From the NCBI GenBank assembly GCA_947630245.1, contig CANRGR010000008.1, forward strand, positions 1 through 36,367: DNA of 36,367 bases, read 5' to 3'. Source of the DNA: an uncultured Clostridia bacterium (GTDB lineage Bacteria > Bacillota > Clostridia > Christensenellales > Borkfalkiaceae). The first letter of the stretch is position 1. Every line of letters begins with the position of its first letter. The notes under the pieces were generated by a model that worked only from the letters and a program-made list of their open reading frames with translations, ran no database searches and had not been told where the DNA came from. The translations under genes and the position numbers were made by a program. Positions 21,009 through 29,142 of this stretch are shown piece after piece.

Positions 21009-23072
21009 GTGAAAAACGCTTTTTTATATCTGGAGGACGGAAACGGCCGCGTCCTCTACATCGACCTTTCGGAGCGGGAATTGCCGCGCGGAAACGAGTA
21101 TGCGGAGCTTCCCTTCCTTGCGGAGTATTCCTGCGAGGCGGAGGGGGAATTGCACGGGGAGACGTCGAATTTCCGCCTCGTTTCGGAGCGGGAGCGGGGT
21201 GCGGTGAAAGAGAGCGTCTACCGCTCGGACGACGGCGCGGCGGAAGTTACCGTTATGCGGAAATTCCTGCGCGGCGTGCTCACGCAGTCCTGCGAAATCA
21301 AAAATCTCTCCTCGGGGCGCCTCTGCGTCAAGAAACTCTTTAACCGCTTCCCGGGGATCTGCACGGACGCGCTCTCGGGAGACTATCTCCGCGACGTCGA
21401 GATCGGCGTCGTGCGCGGCGAATGGGGCGGCGAGGGACAGCTGTTCTGGCAGAACGCCGAGGAGCTCGGGCTCTACCGCGCTACGGGACACCGCACGTCG
21501 TGCACGGCACAGCTCTGTTCGCCCGCCGCCTACACGACGAGAAAATTCGCGCCGCTTCTCTTTTTCCGCCACAAAAAGACGGGAACGGTCTGGGCGATCC
21601 AACATCTTCCCGAGGGACCCTATGTGCTCGAAATCGGGCTGACGGATCTCGAAAATATTCCCGGGAGTTTCTATTCCGCCGCCTGCGGCGCGGGCGACAG
21701 CGAGCGGCAGGGGTTCCGCTACTATCTCGGCAGAAACAAGAGCTACCGCAACGCGGAGACCCTCTTCACCTGCATGCCCTCCTTCGGAGAGGCGGTTATG
21801 CGGCTCGCGGAATACCGCCGCACGTTGCGCCGCCGTCCCGCCCCGCCCATCATGTTCAACGACTACATGAACTGCCTCTGGTGCAGGCAGGGGGAGCGGG
21901 AGTGTCTCGATCTGATCGAAGCCGCGCAGAGCGTGGGAGCGGAGGGCTATTGTTTCGACGACGGCTGGTACCGCGCGCCCGACGAGGACGGTTCTCTCCG
22001 TTTGGGGGACTGGATTCCCTGCGATTCGCGCTTCGGCGGGCATACCTTCGCCGAGATGGTGGAGGAGGTCACCTGCCGCGGGATGATCGCGGGCGTCTGG
22101 ACGGAGCTCGAAGTGTGCGCCTCGCGCGCCGCGGCGAGCAAATTCCCCAAGTCGTGGTTCCTCCGCAACGAGGGAGAGCGGATCTTCCGCTGCGGACGGT
22201 ACTATTTCGATCTCACGCGTAAGGATGTGCAGGACTATCTGATCGGAAGGGTGCGCGCGCTCTATGATCTCGGCGTCCGCTACATCAAGAACGACTACAA
22301 CGGGCACCCCGGCTGCGGCTGCGACCACAGGAATGCGTCGCCCTATGCGGGGCTCGAAGTGCATTGCCGCGCCGTGAACGCCTTTTACGAGCGGCTGGGA
22401 CGGATTTTCCCCGATCTCATCCTCGAAAACTGCGCTTCGGGAGCGATGCGGGCGGACGCGCGCACGATGCGCAACTTCAACACGCAGAGCATCTCCGACT
22501 GCGAAGAGTATGAAAAGATGCCCTCCATCCTCAACGGCACGCTCCTGTCCCTCCTGCCCGAACAGATTTCGGTGTGGGTCTATCCCTATCCGCGCATCTT
22601 CTGGGAGATGAACGGCGAGGGGTATCTCACGCGGGAGTACATCGCGTCCCAGGCGGACGGAAGGCAGACCGCGTTCAATTTGGTCAGCGGCTTCATGGGA
22701 ACGCCGCTCCTCTCGGGCAAGATCGACCGCGCCGACGAAAAGAACTTCGAACTCATTGCGCGCGGGATCGCCCTCTACAAGGAAAAGCGCGATTTCATCT
22801 CCACAGCGCTGCCCGTGTATCCGCTCGGCTGCGCCCGTCTCACCGATCCGCTCCGTCCCATCGCGCAGGGGTTGAAGCGCGGAAAGCGGATCCTGCTTGC
22901 CGTGTGGAGAAGGGAAGGGGAGGCGCGCGTGCACATCCCGATCGAGGGGATCGCGGGCGCGGAAGTCTGTTTCCCGCGGGGCGGCTGCGGCATCGACCGC
23001 CGCGAAAACGCCGTCGACGTCGTGTTCTTCGAAAAGAATCAGGCGGTTCTCCTCGACATCACGCTCGGCTGA
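21009..23072 (+). CDS. Alpha-galactosidase, GH36 family (cytoplasmic)
   Basis: 687 aa. The GTG at 21009 is chosen: AGGGGG is 8 nt upstream and the protein then begins at the usual beta-sandwich; the track's 20985 start lies in the leader hairpin. An N-terminal super-sandwich (1-280), then a TIM barrel with GYCFDDGWYRAP and LGDW, the nucleophile region YIKNDYNGHPG, and ENCASGAMRADARTMRNFNTQSISDCE bearing the acid/base Asp. A C-terminal beta domain ends the protein. Removes terminal alpha-galactose from oligosaccharides; no signal peptide, so it acts after import. The nucleophile motif (KNDYN rather than KWDMN) is off the best-known subgroup, so the specificity may differ. Confidence 0.85.
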   Translation: MKNAFLYLEDGNGRVLYIDLSERELPRGNEYAELPFLAEYSCEAEGELHGETSNFRLVSERERGAVKESVYRSDDGAAEVTVMRKFLRGVLTQSCEIKNLSSGRLCVKKLFNRFPGICTDALSGDYLRDVEIGVVRGEWGGEGQLFWQNAEELGLYRATGHRTSCTAQLCSPAAYTTRKFAPLLFFRHKKTGTVWAIQHLPEGPYVLEIGLTDLENIPGSFYSAACGAGDSERQGFRYYLGRNKSYRNAETLFTCMPSFGEAVMRLAEYRRTLRRRPAPPIMFNDYMNCLWCRQGERECLDLIEAAQSVGAEGYCFDDGWYRAPDEDGSLRLGDWIPCDSRFGGHTFAEMVEEVTCRGMIAGVWTELEVCASRAAASKFPKSWFLRNEGERIFRCGRYYFDLTRKDVQDYLIGRVRALYDLGVRYIKNDYNGHPGCGCDHRNASPYAGLEVHCRAVNAFYERLGRIFPDLILENCASGAMRADARTMRNFNTQSISDCEEYEKMPSILNGTLLSLLPEQISVWVYPYPRIFWEMNGEGYLTREYIASQADGRQTAFNLVSGFMGTPLLSGKIDRADEKNFELIARGIALYKEKRDFISTALPVYPLGCARLTDPLRPIAQGLKRGKRILLAVWRREGEARVHIPIEGIAGAEVCFPRGGCGIDRRENAVDVVFFEKNQAVLLDITLG

Positions 23073-23099
23073 AACCGCAATATCGCCTGAATTTTCCGG

Positions 23100-23128
23100 A
23101 AATCTCCTTCAAAAAAGGAGATTTTTTT
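23100..23128 (+). terminator. Alpha-galactosidase terminator
   Basis: Stem AAATCTCCTT / AAGGAGATTT with a 5-nt A-rich loop, running into a T7 tract. It is 27 nt beyond the stop. Confidence 0.9.
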
Positions 23129-23188
23129 CATTTGCAAACCGCTTGAAAAAATTTTTGTCGAAATTGATAAATTTTTTCAGAAAACCCC

Positions 23189-23217
23189 TTGACAAAAAGT
23201 TCGAAGCGTGATATGAT
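23189..23217 (+). promoter_or_regulatory. Alpha-L-rhamnosidase promoter
   Basis: TTGACA (23189-23194), 17-bp spacer, TATGAT (23212-23217): near consensus. The leader to the ATG at 23329 is about 105 nt and contains the palindrome at 23268-23302, plus a smaller GTTA...TAAC dyad at 23225-23238, close to the predicted start site. Confidence 0.82.
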
Positions 23218-23267
23218 TTAATCGGTTACGCGAATAACTGAAATAATTTGTTAATTCATTGACGATC

Positions 23268-23302
23268 ATGTTTGTCATTTGTCAGTCAAATTTGACAAAC
23301 AT
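23268..23302. promoter_or_regulatory. Nested palindromic operator in the rhamnosidase leader
   Basis: Outer arms ATGTTTGTCA / TGACAAACAT (10 bp, perfect) enclose ATTTG-TCAGT-CAAAT. TTTGTCA is also directly repeated (23271-23277 and 23278-23284). It lies about 50 nt downstream of the promoter, where a bound repressor would block elongation; as RNA it would also form a strong hairpin. It is distinct from the TATGTCASACATA element. Confidence 0.6.
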
Positions 23303-23328
23303 TCGGTCGGATAGAGAGGGTAATAGAA

Positions 23329-24930
23329 ATGGATCGACGCGTGAGAGAGGTGTTGTTCCCCGTCGGGGTAACGGATGTCTGCGGCGAGATTGACAACGCC
23401 GCGGTTCTGACGAAGCAGTGCGATCTTCAAATCGGGCTCAACGAAGATCATCTCGTTACGGTGCACGGGAAGGGGTATCTCGTCCTCGATTTCGGAAAGG
23501 AGATCAACGGCTGCGTGCGGATTCTGACGCAGCTTTCGGACGGCGGGAGCTGTCTTGTCCGCGTCAGAACGGGGGAATCTCTCTCCGAGGCGTGCGCCGA
23601 GCTTGCCGAGCGGAATGCGGGGAACCATCATTCCCTGCGCGATTTCACGGCGGCGCTTCCCATCTATTCCGATCTCGAATTTTCCGAGACGGGCTTCCGC
23701 TTTGTGCGGATCGACTTCTGCGAGAACAAGACCGTCACGATCAAAGCGGTGCTGGCGATGTACATTCACCGCGATCTGCACCCGACGGGCGGCTTTGTCT
23801 GCAACGACGAGCGGGTCAACCGCATCTTCGAGGTCGCGTCGAGAACCCTCTTCCTCAATATGCAGAATTACATCTGGGACGGAATCAAGCGGGACCGTCT
23901 CGTCTGGATCGGGGATATGCATCCCGAGACGTCGGCGATCATCTGTCTGTTCGGCGCCGATCCGTCGGTGGAGGAGTCCCTCACCTATACGAAGGAGCAC
24001 ACGCCGCTTCCGACGTGGATGAACAACGCTCCGACCTACACGGCATGGTGGTTTGTCATCCTGCACGACTACTATCTGCAAAATGCCGACCGCGCCTATC
24101 TGGAAGAACAGAGAGAGTATCTCCGCGGCGCGCTCGAACTGATGGACGGCGAGATCAAAGAGGACGGCAGTTTCTCTTCGCTGAGCGAGTCGAGCCTGTT
24201 CGACTGGCCGAGCCACTGTTCGGAGGACGAGAAAGTCGGCGTGTTCGCGCTGTGGACGCTGGCGGCGAAGTGCGCGGAATATCTCTTCCGCGAAGTGGGG
24301 CTCGATCCCGCTCCCGCGCGGAACCTTTTGAGTAAGCTCTCCAAAAAGCGGGATCTTACCGTCAAAAAATTCAAACAATGCGAGGCGTTCCTCGTCTATG
24401 CGGGCATCCGCAGCGCCGAGGACGCATACGACTTCCTTACGGAGAGAGGCGCGCACGGATTCAGCACGTTCATGAGCTATTACATCCTGAGCGCGATTGC
24501 CGACGGCGGTCATCCCGACCGCGCGCTCGGACTGATGAAAGAGTACTACGGCGGAATGCTCGATCTCGGTGCGACGAGTTTCTGGGAGGACTTCAACATT
24601 GACTGGATCGAGGGGAGCGCCCCGATCGACCGTCATCCCCGCGAGGGAGAACACGATATCCACGGCGACTTCGGCGATCATTGCTATGTCGGGTTCCGCC
24701 ACAGTCTCTGCCACGGCTGGTCGTGCGGTCCCGTCACCTTCCTCATCCGTAAACTCGGCGGGATCGAGGTGCTCGAAGCGGGATGCAGGCGCGTGCGCGT
24801 CCGTCCGCAGCTTGCGGGGCTCGAATGGATGAAGATCGACTATCCCACGCCGTTCGGCGTCATTCATATCGAATGCGGCAAGGACGGGTGCACGGTCACG
24901 GCTCCGGAAGAGGTCGCGATCGAGCGGTAA
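23329..24930 (+). CDS. Alpha-L-rhamnosidase, GH78-like (cytoplasmic)
   Basis: 533 aa, shorter than many GH78 enzymes (often 700-1000) because N-terminal beta domains are reduced: about 140 residues of beta structure (VLDFGKEINGCVRI is the usual jelly-roll strand) precede the (alpha/alpha)6 barrel. The catalytic-acid motif DGIKRDRLVWIGD and the general-base region GATSFWEDF are both present; HGWSCGPVTFL and the C-terminal beta domain (RPQLAGLEWMKIDYPTPFG) complete the family pattern. No signal peptide. It releases L-rhamnose from imported glycosides to feed RhaA. Own promoter and operator. Confidence 0.9.
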   Translation: MDRRVREVLFPVGVTDVCGEIDNAAVLTKQCDLQIGLNEDHLVTVHGKGYLVLDFGKEINGCVRILTQLSDGGSCLVRVRTGESLSEACAELAERNAGNHHSLRDFTAALPIYSDLEFSETGFRFVRIDFCENKTVTIKAVLAMYIHRDLHPTGGFVCNDERVNRIFEVASRTLFLNMQNYIWDGIKRDRLVWIGDMHPETSAIICLFGADPSVEESLTYTKEHTPLPTWMNNAPTYTAWWFVILHDYYLQNADRAYLEEQREYLRGALELMDGEIKEDGSFSSLSESSLFDWPSHCSEDEKVGVFALWTLAAKCAEYLFREVGLDPAPARNLLSKLSKKRDLTVKKFKQCEAFLVYAGIRSAEDAYDFLTERGAHGFSTFMSYYILSAIADGGHPDRALGLMKEYYGGMLDLGATSFWEDFNIDWIEGSAPIDRHPREGEHDIHGDFGDHCYVGFRHSLCHGWSCGPVTFLIRKLGGIEVLEAGCRRVRVRPQLAGLEWMKIDYPTPFGVIHIECGKDGCTVTAPEEVAIER

Positions 24931-24947
24931 AAAAATTTCGGGCGGTT

Positions 24948-24991
24948 GAGCAGCCGCGGCTGCTCTTTCTGTGTTCCGCTGGAACACAGAA
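24948..24991 (+). terminator. Two consecutive perfect hairpins after the rhamnosidase
   Basis: First GAGCAGCCGCGGCTGCTC (18-bp palindrome, 24948-24965) followed by TTTCT; second TTCTGTGTTCC / GGAACACAGAA (11-bp stem, 3-nt loop, 24967-24991). The second is followed by an A-run, not a T-run. No promoter is visible between them and the gene at 25020, so they may be a leaky terminator giving read-through into the transport cluster, or RNA-protecting leaders. Confidence 0.55.
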
Positions 24992-25019
24992 ATAAAAAAA
25001 ACTTTAATTGGAGGAACAA

Positions 25020-26327
25020 ATGGGCAAAAAAATTCTGAGTCTTGCAGTTGCGGCGGTGTGTCTGTGCGGCGCAGTTGCGATCCCCGCGTTCGTTCCGGAC
25101 GACGGGACGCCGACGGCGGTTGCCGAGACACCGCAGGGACAGGAAGCGATCTTTTTGCAGTCTGTGACCCTTACGAAGCCGAACGGGAACGATTATGTCT
25201 TTACCTATCACTTCGATAAGGAAGTCTCCAAGACGGCGGCATCGCTTGACGGCAAAAAATCGTTCTTCACGGTCGGCGGGAAGGCGCTCACGGAGATCTC
25301 CGGGGCGACGCTTTCCTATTCCGACAACAAGAACGAGATCACGGCGACCGTTCCCGCCTCGTCGGGCGCGGTCAAGGAGGGGGAGACGACCCGCGTCACG
25401 GTGCTCGGCGGTTTCATCAGCGAAACCGACCGTGTGACGACCGTGCGCTACATCTACGATTTCAACAATCCCGGACAAGGAGAGCGCATCTATCGCAGCG
25501 ACAACATGGACGACTACGAAGAAGTGACGGTGACGTCCATCTCCGTGCCCTCGGGGGAATCGCAGAACGGATGTATCTACATCTATTTCTCCGACGTCGT
25601 CACGCCGAAGAAATATCAGGATCTCCAATGGACGAAAACCTGGCTCAGATCGGCATACGGAGAAGGAACCAAACTTTCGCTTTACAGCGATTCCGTGCTC
25701 GATCTGCTCTATAACTATCAGGTGTTCGATCCCTATTGGGAGAACAGCCTCTCGCATCTTCTTCTGTTCGGCTGCGAGGATTACAACGGACTCAAAGCCT
25801 TCCCCACGAACACGGGCGGGATCGACATGACCCCCAAGATGACGGTGGACGGCGTCGAGCTCTTCTCGGTGCGCCAATTCCAGGAATCGGTCGCCGAGAA
25901 CGGCACGAAATATATCGACAAAGCGGGGCAGACGCAATCGTTCAACGGACAGCAGTGCTTTGCCGTTCAGGTCCATTTCGATCAGAACTGGATTCAATTC
26001 ATTCTGAAAGGCGACTCCTCCAACGACACGCAGCTCTCCAAAGTCCTCGACGCGGACGGGAAGGAGATCCCGGGCGTGACGTCCTTCCATGAAAATCTCC
26101 GTCCCGAGAGTTTCAAGCAGAAGATGGCGATCGGCGTGCGCAAGGGACTTCTCATGCCCAACGGAAAGATGGTCAAGCAGGACTTTATCTTCACCTACGA
26201 CTACATGAAGAAGCAGTGGAGCATTGCCGGCGAGGCGAAGGGCGAGACCCGTGAGGACGAAACGCTCTCCAACCAGGAAGGCTACACCGACGCGGAACTT
26301 GCCCAAATCGAGAAAAACAAGGCATAA
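25020..26327 (+). CDS. Secreted protein of unknown function in the transport cluster
   Basis: 435 aa from the ATG at 25020 (GGAGG SD, 5 nt spacing); the TTG-initiated 25008 start is less likely. N-terminal signal peptide (KKILSLAVAAVCLCGAVAIPAF), without a clean lipobox. Residues about 45-150 read like an all-beta, Ig-like domain (VTLTKPNGNDYVFTYHFDKEVSK, VTVLGGFISETDRV). The central and C-terminal parts (VTSISVPSGESQNGCIYIYFSD; QVHFDQNWIQFILKGDSSND; FHENLRPESFKQ) suggest further beta domains. No catalytic motif is recognised. Sixteen bases separate it from the next lipoprotein gene, so they are probably cotranscribed and it may bind or present the oligosaccharide at the surface. Confidence 0.8.
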   Translation: MGKKILSLAVAAVCLCGAVAIPAFVPDDGTPTAVAETPQGQEAIFLQSVTLTKPNGNDYVFTYHFDKEVSKTAASLDGKKSFFTVGGKALTEISGATLSYSDNKNEITATVPASSGAVKEGETTRVTVLGGFISETDRVTTVRYIYDFNNPGQGERIYRSDNMDDYEEVTVTSISVPSGESQNGCIYIYFSDVVTPKKYQDLQWTKTWLRSAYGEGTKLSLYSDSVLDLLYNYQVFDPYWENSLSHLLLFGCEDYNGLKAFPTNTGGIDMTPKMTVDGVELFSVRQFQESVAENGTKYIDKAGQTQSFNGQQCFAVQVHFDQNWIQFILKGDSSNDTQLSKVLDADGKEIPGVTSFHENLRPESFKQKMAIGVRKGLLMPNGKMVKQDFIFTYDYMKKQWSIAGEAKGETREDETLSNQEGYTDAELAQIEKNKA

Positions 26328-26342
26328 GGCGAGGAGAATGAG

Positions 26343-29084
26343 ATGAAAAAGAAATGGTTAAAAGGCTTTGCTTTGACGCTTGCAATGCTCGTCGGGACAA
26401 GTGTGTTCGCGGCTTGCGGCACGGAACCGGACAATCCCGGTGGAACGACTCCCGGCGGAACGACTCCGGGCGGGACAACCTCGGGCGGAACGACCCCCGG
26501 TGGAACGACTCCGGGCGGCGAGACCCCTGGCGGAACAACTCCCGGCGGAACGACTCCGGGCGGAACAACTCCCGGCGGCGAGACTCCGGGCGAGGACGTG
26601 GACGTTCCCGATCTCAACAACGGCTACACCTATCATAAGGAGAACAACGAGGGGCTCATGCAGTTTTACAGCTCCGACGAGGATCTCGACTTCTTCCTCA
26701 ACGACTACATGCGCCGCCATCTCCGCTATGACGATGACGCGATCGGCGCGCTGAAAATCGGCGAGGGCAACAGCGTCTGGAAGGAATGGGAGACGATGTC
26801 CGTCGCGTGGATGAACACGGCGGGAATCGGTTACAGCCCCAAAGACAACGTCAAGAACTGGTTCTCGAATATCTATCAGGACGCATTCGGCTACATCTGG
26901 TTCGACGCCGGCACCACGACGACGAACTGGGGACAGAGCTGGGAGTTCCCGAGCTGGGCGCACTCGTACTACTACGAGGGCGGGCACAAGATGTTCCTCA
27001 ACACCAACTATTTCGACGGGCTCAACAATCTCAGCGACAACGGAAATCCCAAGAACGGGAACAACATGCTCACTTCCATCTGGAAGGGGGTTTCGGACAA
27101 GGGCATTGAGGGCGTGTTCGGCAAGAATACGACGGAGTACTACGACTACATGTCGATCACCGGAAACGACATCCGTTCGATCACCTACACCTACGAGACG
27201 CCCGTGAACAACATCAACGAGCTCGGACAGGAAGTGAAACCGTTCATGGGAACGCCGTTCTGCTCCCCGTTCCTCGAACTCGACTTCTCCATCACCGACT
27301 ACGATTCCCTCGGGCTCACCGATCAGGTGCAGGACATCGTCGTATGGTGGAAGGGCGGCAGCGGCGAGAGGAACGAGACCTGGGACGAACGGCACATGGT
27401 CAAGTACAGCGAATTCTCGACGAACTACCGCGAACGCTTCGCTTCCACGTCGCACATCGTATTCCCGATGTATGCGCATGAGAATTGGGGAATGTCCGAC
27501 GACATCGAGGACGCGATCACCGACATGAAGATCGAAGTCATCTTCAAAAACGGGATCAACGCGGAAATCCGCCTCGAAGAAGTCACGCTCGCCTTCGACG
27601 GGCGCCAGATGAACAACAACAGCGTCTTTATCGCGGCGGCGGCATACTACTATCAGTTCACGCAGGACGACGCATGGCTTCAAAAGAACATCGGAAAGCT
27701 CCGCCGCGCGATGCAGTTCCTCATCACCTACTGCGGATCGGAAGAGGAAGCGACGAACGCGCTCGTCACGACCGAACGCTTCATCGGGCACGACGGCTCC
27801 TCCAACTACGACTATTTCACGGGCACCGAGGACAATCCCGGCAAGTACAATGCGGGCAACGTCACCAACTATAAGTCGGTGGGACACGGCATCGGCGACG
27901 GCTATTGGGACGCCGTCAACAACCCCTGCATCAATCTCTATACGAACACCTATTTCTATAAGGCGCTCAAAGGGATGGAATATCTCGAAAGAATGATGGA
28001 CGCGAGCGGCGCGAAGGACAGCGAGACCGTGAAAGTCCGCCCCGCGGATATGGGCACGGAAGTGACCTATTCCGAGACGCCCGAGACGCTCCGTGCGAGA
28101 ATCGAGGCATTCGTTCCCCAATTCCGCGACTACTTCTGGAACAAGGAAACGGGCAGGTTTGTGCTCGGCTACCTTTCGGAGGACGATCCCGGCGTCAAGG
28201 CGGGCGTGATCGACAGAACCGTCGACTACGGCTTTACGACCTACAACCAGGAAGTCATCGAGCTCGGGCTCGCAACCGAGGAGCAGACCCGCTCCATCAC
28301 CGATTGGATCAACGGCGTGAGAACGGTCGAGGGCGACGACGCGGATAATTCGACCGACAAGAAAACGACGCAGATCTATGCGTTCGAATTTGCGCCCCGC
28401 TGGACGACGAAGGCAAACCGCTACCAGTTCTGGTTCCGCTTCAACGGAATCAGCTCGGGCACTTACGGCTGGAACAAGCAGGTTCAGAACGGCGGCACTG
28501 CGCTCCACTGCGCTTATTACGATATGGTCGCGGAGAAGGTCGCCCACGGCACCGAGGCAAGTTTCGCAAAACTGAGAAACGTGCAGGCTTGGTACGAAAA
28601 GGTCTACGACGCGGAGGGCTACGGCACCGACTTCTATTACGAGTATTACAGAAAGGCGGGCATCAAACTGCAAGGGACGAGAGGCTCGGGCGTCATCGGT
28701 GTGGACAGTGAGTTCATCGAGGCGACCATGCTCTACACGGCGGTTCCCGTTGCGTTCTTCGGGCTCGGCTCCACCGAGTACAAGACGCTCAACATCACGC
28801 CCGACCTTCCCGCGGAGCTCACCTTCTGGAAGATGGAAAACCTCAGTTTCGCCGATCTTGACTACGATCTCACGATCGGGGATAACTGGATCCAGATCAA
28901 CAGCGTGCAGGGCGACCTCACGGGCAAGAAGGTCCGCGTCACGCTCGACGCGCCCGAAGGCAGCTTCGAAGTCCGCCAGCACAACGTCATTCTCAAAAAC
29001 GGCACGGATTACGTCGTCGAAAACGGAAAGGTGATCATCACCGCTCCCTTCCGCAACGGCAGAATCCAGATTGTGAATCGCTGA
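26343..29084 (+). CDS. Large lipoprotein, putative (alpha/alpha)6 glycosidase-like (paralogue 1)
   Basis: 913 aa; GAGGAG SD. Signal peptide with lipobox SVFAAC (Cys28), a PGGTT-repeat linker (about residues 34-84), then a large extracellular region. It shares blocks with the 32567 protein: YSSDEDLDFFLNDYMRRHLR, WKEWETM, GYIWFD, WEFP, a helical barrel (FIAAAAYYYQFTQDDAWL, FLITYCGS), FRDYFWNKETGRF, TYNQEVIELGLATEEQ, WINGVRTVEGDD, VQNGGTALHCAYYD and a final beta domain with LTFWKMENLSFADLDYDLTIG. Helical repeats plus that C-terminal strand set recall six-hairpin glycosidases (GH78/GH63/GH65 style). Catalytic residues cannot be named and no known family is assigned. Confidence 0.75.
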   Translation: MKKKWLKGFALTLAMLVGTSVFAACGTEPDNPGGTTPGGTTPGGTTSGGTTPGGTTPGGETPGGTTPGGTTPGGTTPGGETPGEDVDVPDLNNGYTYHKENNEGLMQFYSSDEDLDFFLNDYMRRHLRYDDDAIGALKIGEGNSVWKEWETMSVAWMNTAGIGYSPKDNVKNWFSNIYQDAFGYIWFDAGTTTTNWGQSWEFPSWAHSYYYEGGHKMFLNTNYFDGLNNLSDNGNPKNGNNMLTSIWKGVSDKGIEGVFGKNTTEYYDYMSITGNDIRSITYTYETPVNNINELGQEVKPFMGTPFCSPFLELDFSITDYDSLGLTDQVQDIVVWWKGGSGERNETWDERHMVKYSEFSTNYRERFASTSHIVFPMYAHENWGMSDDIEDAITDMKIEVIFKNGINAEIRLEEVTLAFDGRQMNNNSVFIAAAAYYYQFTQDDAWLQKNIGKLRRAMQFLITYCGSEEEATNALVTTERFIGHDGSSNYDYFTGTEDNPGKYNAGNVTNYKSVGHGIGDGYWDAVNNPCINLYTNTYFYKALKGMEYLERMMDASGAKDSETVKVRPADMGTEVTYSETPETLRARIEAFVPQFRDYFWNKETGRFVLGYLSEDDPGVKAGVIDRTVDYGFTTYNQEVIELGLATEEQTRSITDWINGVRTVEGDDADNSTDKKTTQIYAFEFAPRWTTKANRYQFWFRFNGISSGTYGWNKQVQNGGTALHCAYYDMVAEKVAHGTEASFAKLRNVQAWYEKVYDAEGYGTDFYYEYYRKAGIKLQGTRGSGVIGVDSEFIEATMLYTAVPVAFFGLGSTEYKTLNITPDLPAELTFWKMENLSFADLDYDLTIGDNWIQINSVQGDLTGKKVRVTLDAPEGSFEVRQHNVILKNGTDYVVENGKVIITAPFRNGRIQIVNR
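26435..26592 (+). repeat. PGGTT coding repeat in lipoprotein linker
   Basis: About ten copies of a 15-nt unit encoding GGTTP with third-base variation (ggaacgactcccggc type). Flexible linker between the membrane anchor and the extracellular domain. Analogous linkers occur at 29232-29345, 32680-32770 and 35151-35251 and in the edge gene at 1-197. Confidence 0.8.
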
Positions 29085-29095
29085 TAAAAGCTCAG

Positions 29096-29122
29096 CCCCT
29101 GCCGCGGCGAACGCGGCAGGGG
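29096..29122 (+). other. Intercistronic stem-loop before the solute-binding protein gene
   Basis: CCCCTGCCGCG / CGCGGCAGGGG (11 bp, 5-nt loop) directly after the previous stop and 9 nt before the AAGGAG SD. No T-run follows, so this is more likely an mRNA stabiliser or processing site raising expression of the binding protein. Confidence 0.6.
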
Positions 29123-29142
29123 GAACAAAAAAGGAGACATCT

